Assembly (NCBI GenBank): GCA_020832225.1
Contig: JAFIFA010000200.1
Coordinates: 1-54,747 of the forward strand
DNA: 54,747 bases
Origin: Balneolaceae bacterium
GTDB taxonomy: Bacteria; Bacteroidota; Rhodothermia; Balneolales; Balneolaceae
Reading direction: 5' to 3'
Shown: positions 8,341-16,833 of the stretch, piece by piece
Position numbering within the stretch: position 1 is the stretch's first letter
Layout of the letters: each line of letters opens with the position of its first letter
Notes under the pieces: model-generated
What the model was told of the DNA's origin: nothing
Database searches by the model: none
What the model saw: only the letters and a program-made list of their open reading frames with translations
Position numbers and translations under genes: made by a program

Positions 8341-9318
8341 TTTTTCACTTTTCACTTTCTTTATTTCCTCAATAAACGGCGGGAGAACTTTGTAGAGGTC
8401 ACCGACCAGTCCGTAATCAGCAATGTCGAAGATCGGCGCATCGGGGTCTTTGTTGATCGCCACGATCACTTTGCTGTTGGCCATGCCGGCCACGTGCTGT
8501 ATAGCTCCCGAGATACCAATGCCGATATAGAGCTGGGGTGAGACCACTTTTCCGGTCTGACCTATCTGAAGGCTTGGGTCGTAATCACCTGCCTCGGTTA
8601 GTGCCCGTGAGGCTCCAACGCCCGCATTCAGAACAGATGCGAGTTCAGAGATCAGATTTCGGCCCTCCTCATCTTTAACACCACGTCCGGCCGCAATCAC
8701 CACTTCCGCTTCTGAGAGATCGATGCGGTCTGAAGAAGAGCTGATGATCTCCTTTAGCGTAAGCCGGAGTTCATCATCGCTGAAGCTGAAGTCGATCGGC
8801 TCAACGGATGTATCGCCCTCTTGTTCAACCACATCGTAAGAACCGGAACGAACGGTGATCATCACACATTCTCCTTCCGCTTCCACGGCAGAGATGATTT
8901 TGGAGGCCATCACAGGTCGTTTTCCCTTTACACCATTATCCGTGAGCTCAAATTCAGACATATCGGCAAGAGCAGAAGCTCTACGGTTTGCAGCCAGCGC
9001 TCCCAGAATATCTTTTGAGCCTTCGGTTGACGCAAAAGCAACCAGCTTCGGGTTAATCTTTTCAACTGCTGCGGAAAGTGCTTTCAGTAGGGGGGTGTTG
9101 AGGTGGTTTTTGAAGATCGGATTCTCAATGGTGTAGATCACTGAGGGACCATACTTCTTCAGCGTATCGGTAACCGCTCCCGGATTCTGATCAACAACCA
9201 GCGCAGCGGAGGTGAGTCCCTTCTCTTTGGCAAGTTGATTGCAGCGTGAGAGAACTTCAAGTGATGAACGTTTGATCTTTCCGTCGTTAACAGAGATATA
9301 AGTTAGCAGAGTACTCAT
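8338..9318 (-). CDS. etfA: Electron transfer flavoprotein alpha subunit
   Basis: 326 residues. The C-terminal FAD domain is unmistakable: VIAAGRGVKDEEGRNLI, LNAGVGASRALTEAG, QIGQTGKVVSPQLYIGIGIS, GAIQHVAGMANSKVIVAINK and DPDAPIFDIADYGLVGDL. The N-terminal half has the divergent alpha-subunit fold. With EtfB it accepts electrons from acyl-CoA dehydrogenases and passes them to FixCX. It starts 27 bases downstream of etfB. Its TAG stop is also the first three bases of a repeat element, and a TAA was probably the ancestral stop. Confidence 0.95.
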   Translation of the reverse strand: MSTLLTYISVNDGKIKRSSLEVLSRCNQLAKEKGLTSAALVVDQNPGAVTDTLKKYGPSVIYTIENPIFKNHLNTPLLKALSAAVEKINPKLVAFASTEGSKDILGALAANRRASALADMSEFELTDNGVKGKRPVMASKIISAVEAEGECVMITVRSGSYDVVEQEGDTSVEPIDFSFSDDELRLTLKEIISSSSDRIDLSEAEVVIAAGRGVKDEEGRNLISELASVLNAGVGASRALTEAGDYDPSLQIGQTGKVVSPQLYIGIGISGAIQHVAGMANSKVIVAINKDPDAPIFDIADYGLVGDLYKVLPPFIEEIKKVKSEK

Positions 9319-9345
9319 TGGATTGATGATATTCGTTGTTTTGTG

Positions 9346-10116
9346 TTAAATGACGCTTTCAGCACTGTCCAGCAGGCGGGCTACTTCGCGGGCAATCTCT
9401 TCCGGCTCGCCCTCATACTTCTTGCCCGGCTCGCGCTCCGGCTTCTCTTCGAAAGAGAGTACGCGCGTCTTCACATCATCTGCTGAAACTCCTGCATCGA
9501 TATCTGCGACGGAAATCGTCTCTACCGGCTTACGTTTCGACTGCATAATGCCTTTGAGGCTCGGTATCCGCGGATCATTCATGTCATTAGAGCAGGTAAC
9601 AACTCCCGGTGATGGAACCTCAATCATCTCCTGACCTGCATCACCCTGACGTTTTACAGTAAGGGTTTCGCCTTCAAGTTTGAGGCCAACCGCGTTGGTT
9701 ACATATGGTTTGTCGAGCAGCTCAGCGAGGATGGAGCCGGTAAGCCCTGAATCCGTATCCTGACTTTGTTTGCCGCAAAGAATAAAATTGTACTCCTTAT
9801 CGCTGAAAAATTTAGCGAGGATTTTACCAAAGGAGAAAGAGTCGAACGGTTCGTCACCGCTTGTAACGATATGAGTTCCTTTATGAGCTCCCATAGCCAG
9901 TGCTTTTCGGAGCGTCTCTTTTGCTTTTTCGGGTCCGGCAAGTACCACTTCCACTTCGCCGCCGTGCGCCTCAGTAAGTACGAGTGCCTCTTCTACTGCC
10001 GAAGCGTCATATGCATTCAGGATATTGCGGTCGGCATCCTGAACCAATTTGCCGTCTTTGATCTGCAGTGGGGCGTTTACATCAGGTACTTGCTTAATAC
10101 AAACGTAAAATTTCAT
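9346..10116 (-). CDS. etfB: Electron transfer flavoprotein beta subunit
   Basis: 256 residues, normal length. MKFYVCIKQVPDVNAPLQI, NAYDASAVEEAL, CGKQSQDTDSGLTGSILAEL and the AMP-binding region are typical; EVPSPGVVTCSNDMNDPRIP then SLKGIMQSKRKP is the family signature. First gene of the minus-strand etfB-etfA-fixC-fixX cluster; the promoter must lie in the 386-base divergent gap. Soluble partner of EtfA, shuttling electrons from acyl-CoA dehydrogenases to quinone. Confidence 0.95.
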   Translation of the reverse strand: MKFYVCIKQVPDVNAPLQIKDGKLVQDADRNILNAYDASAVEEALVLTEAHGGEVEVVLAGPEKAKETLRKALAMGAHKGTHIVTSGDEPFDSFSFGKILAKFFSDKEYNFILCGKQSQDTDSGLTGSILAELLDKPYVTNAVGLKLEGETLTVKRQGDAGQEMIEVPSPGVVTCSNDMNDPRIPSLKGIMQSKRKPVETISVADIDAGVSADDVKTRVLSFEEKPEREPGKKYEGEPEEIAREVARLLDSAESVI

Positions 10117-10502
10117 GCTTGATGGTTTGTTTTTCAGTTAGCTTATGAAACCGCTTTTTTAGGATTTTAGGAATATACAAAACCTGAGTCAAAAAACTGC
10201 ACCGACAAGCCGGAACCGATGCTCTGGTGGTCATTCCATCTTTGTATATGCAACCGAAGTTTTTATGGAACATTTTGTGTTGTGTGCGGTTAATCCACTC
10301 TCTCATTAAGCTGAGAAACCTCTTATTCTTGTTCTCAGAAGTATTAATAATTTGTTCTTTCAAACCTATCGGTGTTCTTAATTTTGAAGTGGAGTCTCCA
10401 GTCCCTTTCTGATTTCATTTGGTTTACCCCTTTTGAAAAGAATTTCAAAAATTTTGTAACAAATCACCTACATGTTTCTCTTGTAAGCAGGGGGTATCCA
10501 TT
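10117..10502. other. Divergent promoter region between etfB and the receiver gene
   Basis: 386 bases without a convincing gene. Small ORFs in it lack recognisable protein sequence. A/T-rich segments near 10120-10170 and 10430-10470 could hold the two promoters, but no clear box pair was found. Confidence 0.5.
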
Positions 10503-10880
10503 ATGGAAACAAATTTAACCGCGTTATCCGTGAAGAAAATTCTGATTGTTGAAGACGATCTGATCATCGCTCTGTCTACCGAGAAAATGGTTGAGAAGAT
10601 TGGACATGACGTCATAGACCGTGTTACAACGGGCGAACAGGCAATCGATGTGGCTCTGAAAGAGAAACCGGATCTTATCTTAATGGATATCCGGTTGGCG
10701 GGTAAACTCGATGGAATCGATGCCACAAAAAAGATCAAAAGTGAAATGGATGATATTAAGATCGTCTACCTGACCGGAAACACAGACCCTGCCTACAGGG
10801 AGCGTGCCAACGGTACCGGTTACGAGGCCTACCTCATCAAGCCAATCACTTATAAAGACCTGGAGAAGATTATCTCTTAA
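10503..10880 (+). CDS. Stand-alone response-regulator receiver protein
   Basis: 125 residues, a single CheY-like receiver with no output domain. Acidic pocket Glu17-Asp18-Asp19 (IVEDDLII), phospho-acceptor Asp62 in LILMDIRL, Thr91 in VYLTGN and Lys113 in LIKP are all present, so it should be phosphorylatable. Its histidine kinase is not in the window. Receivers of this form in related bacteria often work with cytosolic PAS/GAF kinases (family knowledge). A hairpin and an ABC-like membrane gene follow on the same strand. Confidence 0.88.
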   Translation: METNLTALSVKKILIVEDDLIIALSTEKMVEKIGHDVIDRVTTGEQAIDVALKEKPDLILMDIRLAGKLDGIDATKKIKSEMDDIKIVYLTGNTDPAYRERANGTGYEAYLIKPITYKDLEKIIS

Positions 10881-10907
10881 CAAGGTCGGATCTATCCCGT
10901 ATATTCA

Positions 10908-10928
10908 GGGCTTTCACCCCGAAAGCCC
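10908..10928 (+). other. GC-rich hairpin between the receiver gene and the membrane-protein gene
   Basis: GGGCTTTC pairs perfectly with GAAAGCCC around ACCCC. No T-run follows, so it is more likely an mRNA stability or attenuation hairpin than a full terminator. Confidence 0.55.
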
Positions 10929-10944
10929 AACTAAAGTTAGACGA

Positions 10945-12165
10945 TTGTCACCCTTCATAAAGCGAACTCCGCTATTAACAACCATTGTGGCACTCATTGT
11001 GCTTGCGATGGGACTCTCATGGACCGGTGACTACTCTGCAGGCGAGCGGATCGTTACGGTTCGATATCTGCTTTTTGCCCTTTCCGGCTTCATCGCCTTT
11101 GCCACTCCCTATCTCTTCTTTCCAGATAAAAATACTCCGATACTGCAACAGGGGAATATGAGAGGAGGTGCTTTTTTGGGCTATTTGATGCAGAAGCAAT
11201 CCCGTTTCTACAGCCCTTTCTGTTTCTTGCTGGCTGTTCTGCTTTTTGGAGATCTGAACGATCCAACAGGCTCCCTTGGGCTTAAGGCCGGTCATTTTAT
11301 CTACGCAGTAACATTTACAACTGCACTTAATTTAATGGCCCTCAGCAGGTATGTAAAAAGTGGCCGAGACTCTCAGTTTTGGCAGGAGTCAGAAAAAGGC
11401 AGGGAGATGAGGCGTAAGGTGGCCTACTATTTTAAGTACCCAATCGATCCGGGTTCAATACCGAGCCTTATTAATACCCTTCTGCTTACAACTGCCGGAA
11501 TGGTGATTGTGATTGCGGGTGCATTACTGGAATCTCTGCCGGGTGCCATTGCCGAACCGGTAACCGGACTCCTGTTTTTGGCTTTTGGTGCTGCCATGAC
11601 GATGAAACTTCGGGATGAACCTGGGCGACACTTTTACCCCACAAACGCCTTCTTTAGTGAATTTTTTGGAGGAGGCGCTAAGGAAGACTCAGTTACCGAA
11701 CGCAGAGAGGCAGAACAGCTTTGGTGGGTACCCTCTCCAATCAGGGCAAATGTGTGGCAGTTTCTACAGCAAACCGATCGTCGCATACCGGCCGGCCGGG
11801 TGGTTGCTGCCGGACACGCATTGGTCTGGTTTATAGCCTATCAAAGGCCTGAGGAGGAGTTTCTGACGACTATCTGGGTACTTTTTGCCATTAGCCATCA
11901 CTTTTTTGTGCTTTTGACCATGCAGGGATCGATCTCTCCGTCGTGGCTGCACAGATGGATGGGGTCACCGTTCAGCTGGCTTATGAGCCGCTTCTGGATG
12001 CAGGTGAGATGGATTTTGCCGCTCGTAGTAAGTATGAGTACACAGCTATTTGTTTTCGGGGTTCCCGGCTTTGCTGCACAGGGCCTCGTGTTGGCTGTCT
12101 TTCTGACTACCGGCTTTGCCCTGGCATCGCTCGGGGCATTCAGGCTGAAAAGAGAGGTTTCCTAA
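10945..12165 (+). CDS. Multi-pass membrane protein, probable ABC transporter permease partner
   Basis: About 406 residues from a TTG at 10945. An ATG at 10804 in the same frame would overlap the receiver gene heavily and add hydrophilic non-conserved sequence, so the TTG is preferred but not certain. About nine or ten hydrophobic helices (for example LLTTIVALIVLAMGLSW, YLLFALSGFIAFATPYLFF, FCFLLAVLLFG, AGMVIVIAGALL, WILPLVVSMSTQLFVFGVPG). No family motif was recognised. The next gene, 32 bases on, encodes an ABC ATPase, so it is probably the membrane half of that transporter. Substrate unknown. Confidence 0.65.
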   Translation: MSPFIKRTPLLTTIVALIVLAMGLSWTGDYSAGERIVTVRYLLFALSGFIAFATPYLFFPDKNTPILQQGNMRGGAFLGYLMQKQSRFYSPFCFLLAVLLFGDLNDPTGSLGLKAGHFIYAVTFTTALNLMALSRYVKSGRDSQFWQESEKGREMRRKVAYYFKYPIDPGSIPSLINTLLLTTAGMVIVIAGALLESLPGAIAEPVTGLLFLAFGAAMTMKLRDEPGRHFYPTNAFFSEFFGGGAKEDSVTERREAEQLWWVPSPIRANVWQFLQQTDRRIPAGRVVAAGHALVWFIAYQRPEEEFLTTIWVLFAISHHFFVLLTMQGSISPSWLHRWMGSPFSWLMSRFWMQVRWILPLVVSMSTQLFVFGVPGFAAQGLVLAVFLTTGFALASLGAFRLKREVS

Positions 12166-12197
12166 GTTTTTCAAACGAACTCAAACAGGATAAATAG

Positions 12198-12854
12198 ATG
12201 TTGAGTGTAAACAATCTGACAAAACAGTATAAGGCAGGGCAGCCTGTGTTTCAGAACTATAGCCACGATTTTCGTCCGGGTACAGGAGTAGGAATAACCG
12301 GACCCAATGGATCGGGCAAGACCACGTTTTTAAGGATACTATCGGTGAACTCGTTTCCGACCTCAGGTGAGGTGCTCTATAATGGCATCAACATACACGA
12401 CAAACCGGGAAGCTATCTGGAACATGTTGGTATTGTCCACGATGAAGAGTCACTTCCTCAACATCTTACTGCAGCTGAGCTGATGGAGTGGATTCTGAGA
12501 AACAGGAAGCGGTGGAGTTCGGAATCTGAAGGCCGGATCAGGGAGGTCTTTAACCGGCTATCCCTCGATGCGATTGATGATCAGATCGGCACCTACTCCA
12601 CGGGTATGAAGAAGAAGACTCAAATTGCCGCCGCGCTGATACTGGAACCGGCGTTGCTCATTATGGATGAGCCTATGAGGGGCCTCGATCGCGAGACCCG
12701 TCAGGTTGTGGCCGAAGAATTGAAACGGGCAAAAAGCAGAGATACCCTTATCTTAATGTCCTCACACTACCTCGATACGGGGAGCGATCTTTTTGATGAG
12801 ATGATTGAGTTTCCCCTTAAGAATGAGAATCAAAACGAAAAACAGAACATCTGA
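12198..12854 (+). CDS. ABC transporter ATP-binding protein
   Basis: 218 residues, one nucleotide-binding domain. Walker A is GPNGSGKTT (within GVGITGPNGSGKTTFLRIL); Walker B is LLIMDEPMRGLD; the signature is STGMKKKTQIAAAL rather than canonical LSGGQ; the H-loop is SSHYLD. STGM signatures are typical of ABC-2 exporters and CcmA-like subunits. It is translated right behind the membrane protein and only four bases before the FNR gene, so the three are likely one transcript. Transport direction and cargo are not evident. Confidence 0.88.
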   Translation: MLSVNNLTKQYKAGQPVFQNYSHDFRPGTGVGITGPNGSGKTTFLRILSVNSFPTSGEVLYNGINIHDKPGSYLEHVGIVHDEESLPQHLTAAELMEWILRNRKRWSSESEGRIREVFNRLSLDAIDDQIGTYSTGMKKKTQIAAALILEPALLIMDEPMRGLDRETRQVVAEELKRAKSRDTLILMSSHYLDTGSDLFDEMIEFPLKNENQNEKQNI

Positions 12855-12858
12855 AGCT

Positions 12859-13782
12859 ATGTCTGAGATCAAAATTCCTGAAGTAGAACTCAATATCTAC
12901 ACGCCGAAAGATCCCGTTGAGGTAAAGGTGGTGGAGAACTACATCGTCACAAAAGAGTCGAGTCCGAACTATGTTCGTCATATCACGTTTGATGTATCGG
13001 GTACTGAACTTGAGAATAAGGTAAGGGTTGGTCAGTCGGTAGGAATTCTCCCGCCCGGAAAAAATGAGAAGGGAAGGGCTCACAAACTGAGGCTCTATTC
13101 GGTCTCATCTCCCACGAAGGGTGAAAATGGCAATCCTCATCTTGTTTCAACAACGGTTAAGAGAACGATTGAGGAGCTGGAAAACAAAATCTATCTGGGA
13201 GTGGCTTCAAACTATCTGGCGGATCTCAAGCCGGGAGATACGGTGAAAATGACCGGGCCAAGCGGGAAAAGGTTTCTCCTTCCTGAAAATGCGAAAGATT
13301 TCAACTACCTCTTTTTTGCTACGGGAACCGGAATTGCACCTTTCCGGGGTATGATTATGGAGCTGTTTGGTGATGGGGATTATAAAAATGACTGCTCACT
13401 TGTGTTTGGTTGCCCATATCGAACCGATCTGCTCTATGCCGATTTCTTTGAGAAAATTGACTCAGAGCACAGCAATTTTCACTATCTGCCCAGTATTTCC
13501 CGGGAGTCTCGAAGGCCAGATGGATCCAAGTATTACGTCCAGACCAAGCTTGAGGATGAGTCGGACCTTCTTCTGCCGATACTGAAGAAGAAGAATACCC
13601 TGATCTATATCTGCGGGCTTAAAGGGATGGAGTATGGGATCTATATGGAGCTGCTGAAAATGGGTCTAAATGAATACCTTGAGATCCGAAAAGAGCTTCC
13701 TGAAGATCTGAATGAGATTCCGCTTGATAAGTTCAAACGGTACATCAAGCCGTCTGACCGCATTTTTGAAGAGGTTTATTAA
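12859..13782 (+). CDS. Ferredoxin--NADP(+) reductase, plant type
   Basis: 307 residues from the ATG at 12859; the frame is open further upstream but overlaps the ATPase gene. The FAD site is RLYSVSS; the phosphate-binding region is FFATGTGIAPFRGMI; the NADP region includes LVFGCPYRTDLLY, YYVQTKLED and YICGLKGMEYGI; the C-terminus ends in an aromatic residue (FEEVY), which stacks on FAD in this family. It transfers electrons between ferredoxin or flavodoxin and NADP(H). No photosynthesis genes are present, so a heterotrophic role (supplying reduced ferredoxin or draining it) is likely. Grouping with an ABC transporter is unusual and may be chance. Confidence 0.88.
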   Translation: MSEIKIPEVELNIYTPKDPVEVKVVENYIVTKESSPNYVRHITFDVSGTELENKVRVGQSVGILPPGKNEKGRAHKLRLYSVSSPTKGENGNPHLVSTTVKRTIEELENKIYLGVASNYLADLKPGDTVKMTGPSGKRFLLPENAKDFNYLFFATGTGIAPFRGMIMELFGDGDYKNDCSLVFGCPYRTDLLYADFFEKIDSEHSNFHYLPSISRESRRPDGSKYYVQTKLEDESDLLLPILKKKNTLIYICGLKGMEYGIYMELLKMGLNEYLEIRKELPEDLNEIPLDKFKRYIKPSDRIFEEVY

Positions 13783-13797
13783 GGGTAACGAGCCTTT

Positions 13798-13875
13798 AAA
13801 TTGCCACTGCTCATCTTTTGAACGCGAAGCGAAACACTGAAAAGCAGAGAATTCTCCGTGCCTCGGTGGCAATTT
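13798..13875. repeat. Short element with 10-bp terminal inverted repeats
   Basis: AAATTGCCAC at 13798-13807 and its exact complement GTGGCAATTT at 13866-13875 bound a 78-bp segment between two convergent genes. The inner right part reads CTCCGTGCCTCGGTGGC, resembling the CTCTGTG motif of the 2000-2312 repeats. It could be a small repeat element or serve as a bidirectional terminator. Confidence 0.55.
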
Positions 13876-13949
13876 TTAGATCAACATTCGGGGATGGATC
13901 TTATCATATATAGACCATATCCCCTACAGGTCCTTCATTTCACTTGCTG

Positions 13950-14885
13950 CTACTTCTCTTCCTTTTTAACGTTATCGACTTCAGGGGTTCCAAGCGCAAA
14001 GTTTTTGAGCGAAACAAACTTGTAGGGGAGAATTCGTCCGCCAAACTTTTCCGTATATACCTGCGTGAAAACAGCACCCAGAAGGATGGTCTGTATATTG
14101 TAATAGACCCAAATGATGAAGACGACCAAAGACCCCGCCGCCCTGTAGGTGGCTTCAATTCCGGTTGCAGAGAAGAAGTAACCAATCAGGAATTTTCCAA
14201 GCAGAAAGAGAGCGGTAGTCACCAAAGCCCCAATTAGTACATCTTTCCATCTTGCATGTACATCGGGCAGTATTTTAAAGATCAGGGTAAAAAAGAGTAC
14301 GGCAAAGATCATGGTGCCAAATCGTGAGGCAAACCGATAGACCTCTACTTCAATTTCAGGAACCAGATCTACAAAAAAACCGGCAACAACAGCAATGGCA
14401 GCCTCGGCCACAAGGGATGAGATCAGAAGCAGACTGAAGATGATGATCATGCCAAATGATAGGGCACGGTTGATCAGAAAGTGGAACACCGAATTGATTT
14501 TTATATCGGATACGTTCCAGATTCGGTTTAGGGTCGTTTTAAGCTGACTAATTACAGTAGTAGCTCCAAATATGACGGTTCCAAGCGCGATGATTGTGGT
14601 CAATGTTCCGCCGGCACTCTCCGTACGTGCAGCCAGAAACTCGTTTAGGGTGGCGATCATATCATCATCCAGATAATCACCCAGCTGCTCCTGAACCTGA
14701 GCGGTAATCAGTTCCTCACTTAGAAAAAGTCCGCCAAGTGAGACAATCAATATAAAAAGTGGCGCAATCGAAAAGATGGTGTAAAAGGCGATCGCAGCCC
14801 CCTGAGTGATGATATCGTCATCAATTGCTTTTTTGAATGTGAGACGGATCAGGTCCCATGTATCCTGCAATACGGTCTTTATCAT
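13950..14885 (-). CDS. YihY/BrkB-family inner-membrane protein
   Basis: 311 residues. Family features are GAAIAFYTIFSIAPLFILIV near the start, a LGTVIFGATTVISQLKTTLN segment and six hydrophobic spans in total, with LVVFIIWVYYNIQTILLGAV near the end. These proteins were once taken for RNase BN but are membrane proteins of unsettled function. The C-terminal cytosolic tail ends in charged VDNVKKEEK. Convergent with the FNR gene; its start is nine bases after the stop of the aminotransferase gene, so it is co-transcribed with it. Confidence 0.9.
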   Translation of the reverse strand: MIKTVLQDTWDLIRLTFKKAIDDDIITQGAAIAFYTIFSIAPLFILIVSLGGLFLSEELITAQVQEQLGDYLDDDMIATLNEFLAARTESAGGTLTTIIALGTVIFGATTVISQLKTTLNRIWNVSDIKINSVFHFLINRALSFGMIIIFSLLLISSLVAEAAIAVVAGFFVDLVPEIEVEVYRFASRFGTMIFAVLFFTLIFKILPDVHARWKDVLIGALVTTALFLLGKFLIGYFFSATGIEATYRAAGSLVVFIIWVYYNIQTILLGAVFTQVYTEKFGGRILPYKFVSLKNFALGTPEVDNVKKEEK

Positions 14886-14894
14886 GAATGACGG

Positions 14895-16052
14895 TTATTT
14901 GGTCAAAGCTTCTATGGCGTGATCGATCTCTTCAGTACTGTTATAAAAGTGGGGTGAAATACGAATCATTCCTTCTCTTGCAGAAATAGTGATCTTTATC
15001 TGTTTCAATAGGTTAACGGTCTCCTCCGGATTGCTGATCCCGGGTATTATGAAAGTAACGATTCCGGCGCGTGATTTCTCTTCAGTAGGTGTAATTAGCT
15101 CGGCCCCTTTTTCGGTAAGTTGACTAATGGCATGATTGGTTAGATGGTTGATCTGTTGACCAATCCTTTTGCTACCGATCTCCAGAAGCGTCTCCATAGA
15201 TGCTTTTAGTCCGGTGATACCCAGCATATTGGGGGTTCCTGTCTCCAGATGTTGAGATACAGGAAGCCAGGGCTGATCATAATTGAGCATATCCCAAGGC
15301 TCTTCAACAGAGAGCCATCCCGTCTTTGCCGGCTTCAGAAGCTCCGCCATCCGTTCCGATAGCCATAGGATCCCGCACCCCATCGGACCCATCAGCCACT
15401 TATGCGAGCCGCTCGCAATAACGTCAATACCCGCCTCTTGCGGCTTGATGGGCATAGCTCCAAGCTGTTGGATGCCATCAACCATAAAGAAAATGTCGTG
15501 TGCCCTGCAGAGTTCGCCAATCTCCTCAAGATCTGCACGAAAGCCGCTCAGAAACTGGACCGCACTTACAGAGAGCAGGCGCGTTCTGGGTGTGATTTTA
15601 CTCTCCAGATGCTCCGCGGTGATTCGATGACCCGGAGTCTCGGTCATCACCACCTTCACACCTCGTGGCTGCAGTGCACGAAAAGGGTGAACATTAGATG
15701 GAAACTCCATTGTGTTGAGAAGCACTTCATCACCCGCCCCCCAGGGAAACCCTTCTGCGACGGCAGAGATGGCATCAGAGGTGTTTCCCAGAAATGTGAT
15801 GTGATCATTTTGAGGCACATCAAGGTAGTTGGCCGCAAGCTTTCGTGCAGAACTGAGTATCTCCATTCCCCCTTCAAAATTTTCAATGGACCCCTCATGT
15901 CGTTCAGTGATAAAGCTGTTGATTGCCTCCACAACCCGGGTAGAGAGCGGGCTGATGGCAGCGTGATTCAAATAGACATGTCCGTTTCCTATGTGTGGAA
16001 AGAGGTTGCGTAAATGGTTTAGTTCATCCTCTGAAAAGGGTGATTCAGACAT
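14895..16052 (-). CDS. Class V aminotransferase (cysteine desulfurase / isopenicillin-N epimerase-like)
   Basis: 385 residues from ATG at 16052. This start overlaps the stop of the upstream DUF502 gene by eight bases (ATGTCTGA), a translational-coupling layout. PLP-fold signatures: YLNHAAISPLSTRV at the N-terminus, FLGNTSDAISAVAEG, MVDGIQQLGAMPI with the PLP-pyridine Asp, and SGSHKWLMGPMGCGILW with the Schiff-base Lys. No SufS-type catalytic Cys loop was recognised, so an aminotransferase or epimerase rather than a desulfurase is preferred. Substrate unknown. Confidence 0.8.
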   Translation of the reverse strand: MSESPFSEDELNHLRNLFPHIGNGHVYLNHAAISPLSTRVVEAINSFITERHEGSIENFEGGMEILSSARKLAANYLDVPQNDHITFLGNTSDAISAVAEGFPWGAGDEVLLNTMEFPSNVHPFRALQPRGVKVVMTETPGHRITAEHLESKITPRTRLLSVSAVQFLSGFRADLEEIGELCRAHDIFFMVDGIQQLGAMPIKPQEAGIDVIASGSHKWLMGPMGCGILWLSERMAELLKPAKTGWLSVEEPWDMLNYDQPWLPVSQHLETGTPNMLGITGLKASMETLLEIGSKRIGQQINHLTNHAISQLTEKGAELITPTEEKSRAGIVTFIIPGISNPEETVNLLKQIKITISAREGMIRISPHFYNSTEEIDHAIEALTK

Positions 16053-16635
16053 TTTGATCACTGTTTGAGTTCTCTTCAATATGGGTAACACCGGCGCTTA
16101 CGGCAAACTTCATCGCATCGGCCGGATTCACATCGATAGGGGTTACTTTATCTGGGTGAACCAGAAAGAGATTGCCGGAGAAGTTGTAGGAGTGTGGAAA
16201 GTATACGGCCACACGATCTTTTATCTGAAGGAGTGAGAGGTTCTCTTCTGTGAGGAAACCGATGCGGTCAACTCCATCAACAATCTGGACAATTACAGGG
16301 CGATTAAATTTTTTCTTCTCACCGACAAACGCCTCCATGAAATCCTTAAAGGCGGTGTAGACGATCTTAAAGATGGGAATCCGCGCAAAAATTGCTTCGG
16401 ACCATGAGAAGAGCGGTCTGGTAATAGCGAATGAGATTGCAAAACCGAGCAGGGCAATGACAAAAAAGGCGGTAAGGATGCCAAGGCCGGGAATCTGAAC
16501 CGGTAGCCAGTTGAACAGAATATTGTTGAGCGAGTGGTTGAGCCAGTTTACCAGAATCACCAGCACGTAGAGTGTGAAAAAGAGAGGGGCTACAAAAAGG
16601 AGTCCCCGAAAAAAGTAATTCAGTATAGTTTTCAT
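16045..16635 (-). CDS. DUF502 family membrane protein
   Basis: 196 residues. Two N-terminal transmembrane segments (GLLFVAPLFFTLYVLVILVN and GILTAFFVIALLGFAISFAI) are followed by IPIFKIVYTAFKDFMEAF and a soluble domain containing VAVYFPHSYNFSGNLFLVHP, the characteristic DUF502 pattern. Function of the family is not established. First gene of a minus-strand unit with the aminotransferase and YihY genes; divergent from alaS. Confidence 0.85.
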   Translation of the reverse strand: MKTILNYFFRGLLFVAPLFFTLYVLVILVNWLNHSLNNILFNWLPVQIPGLGILTAFFVIALLGFAISFAITRPLFSWSEAIFARIPIFKIVYTAFKDFMEAFVGEKKKFNRPVIVQIVDGVDRIGFLTEENLSLLQIKDRVAVYFPHSYNFSGNLFLVHPDKVTPIDVNPADAMKFAVSAGVTHIEENSNSDQNV

Positions 16636-16670
16636 TAATGCAGGATCAGTTCAGCCGTTTATCATCGGAA

Positions 16671-16680
16671 TATGCGCATA
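16671..16680. promoter_or_regulatory. Palindrome in the divergent DUF502/alaS region
   Basis: TATGCGCATA, a perfect 10-bp palindrome 36 bases upstream of the DUF502 start. Possible operator; weak evidence. Confidence 0.25.
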
Positions 16681-16833
16681 ATGCGGAAGAAATGGTATGT
16701 GGGATGATTGGGCGATCGGTTCCCGATAAGTCCCGAGGTTTCGCAATCTAAGGCAGAGTAATTCCGCATCACTCACCGATTTTTGCTATTTTTGAAGATT
16801 GAAGAAAAAACCCTTTTTAATTGAATACGAACT

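Noticed and set aside
12805-12858. Earlier ATG for the ferredoxin-NADP reductase
   Set aside because: It overlaps the end of the ABC ATPase gene and adds Lys/Arg-rich residues. The ATG at 12859 lies four bases after the ATPase stop.
16787-16794. TATTTTTG as a Bacteroidota-type -7 box for alaS
   Set aside because: It fits TAnnTTTG, but no matching -33 TTG is found at the right distance and such strings are frequent in A/T-rich leaders.
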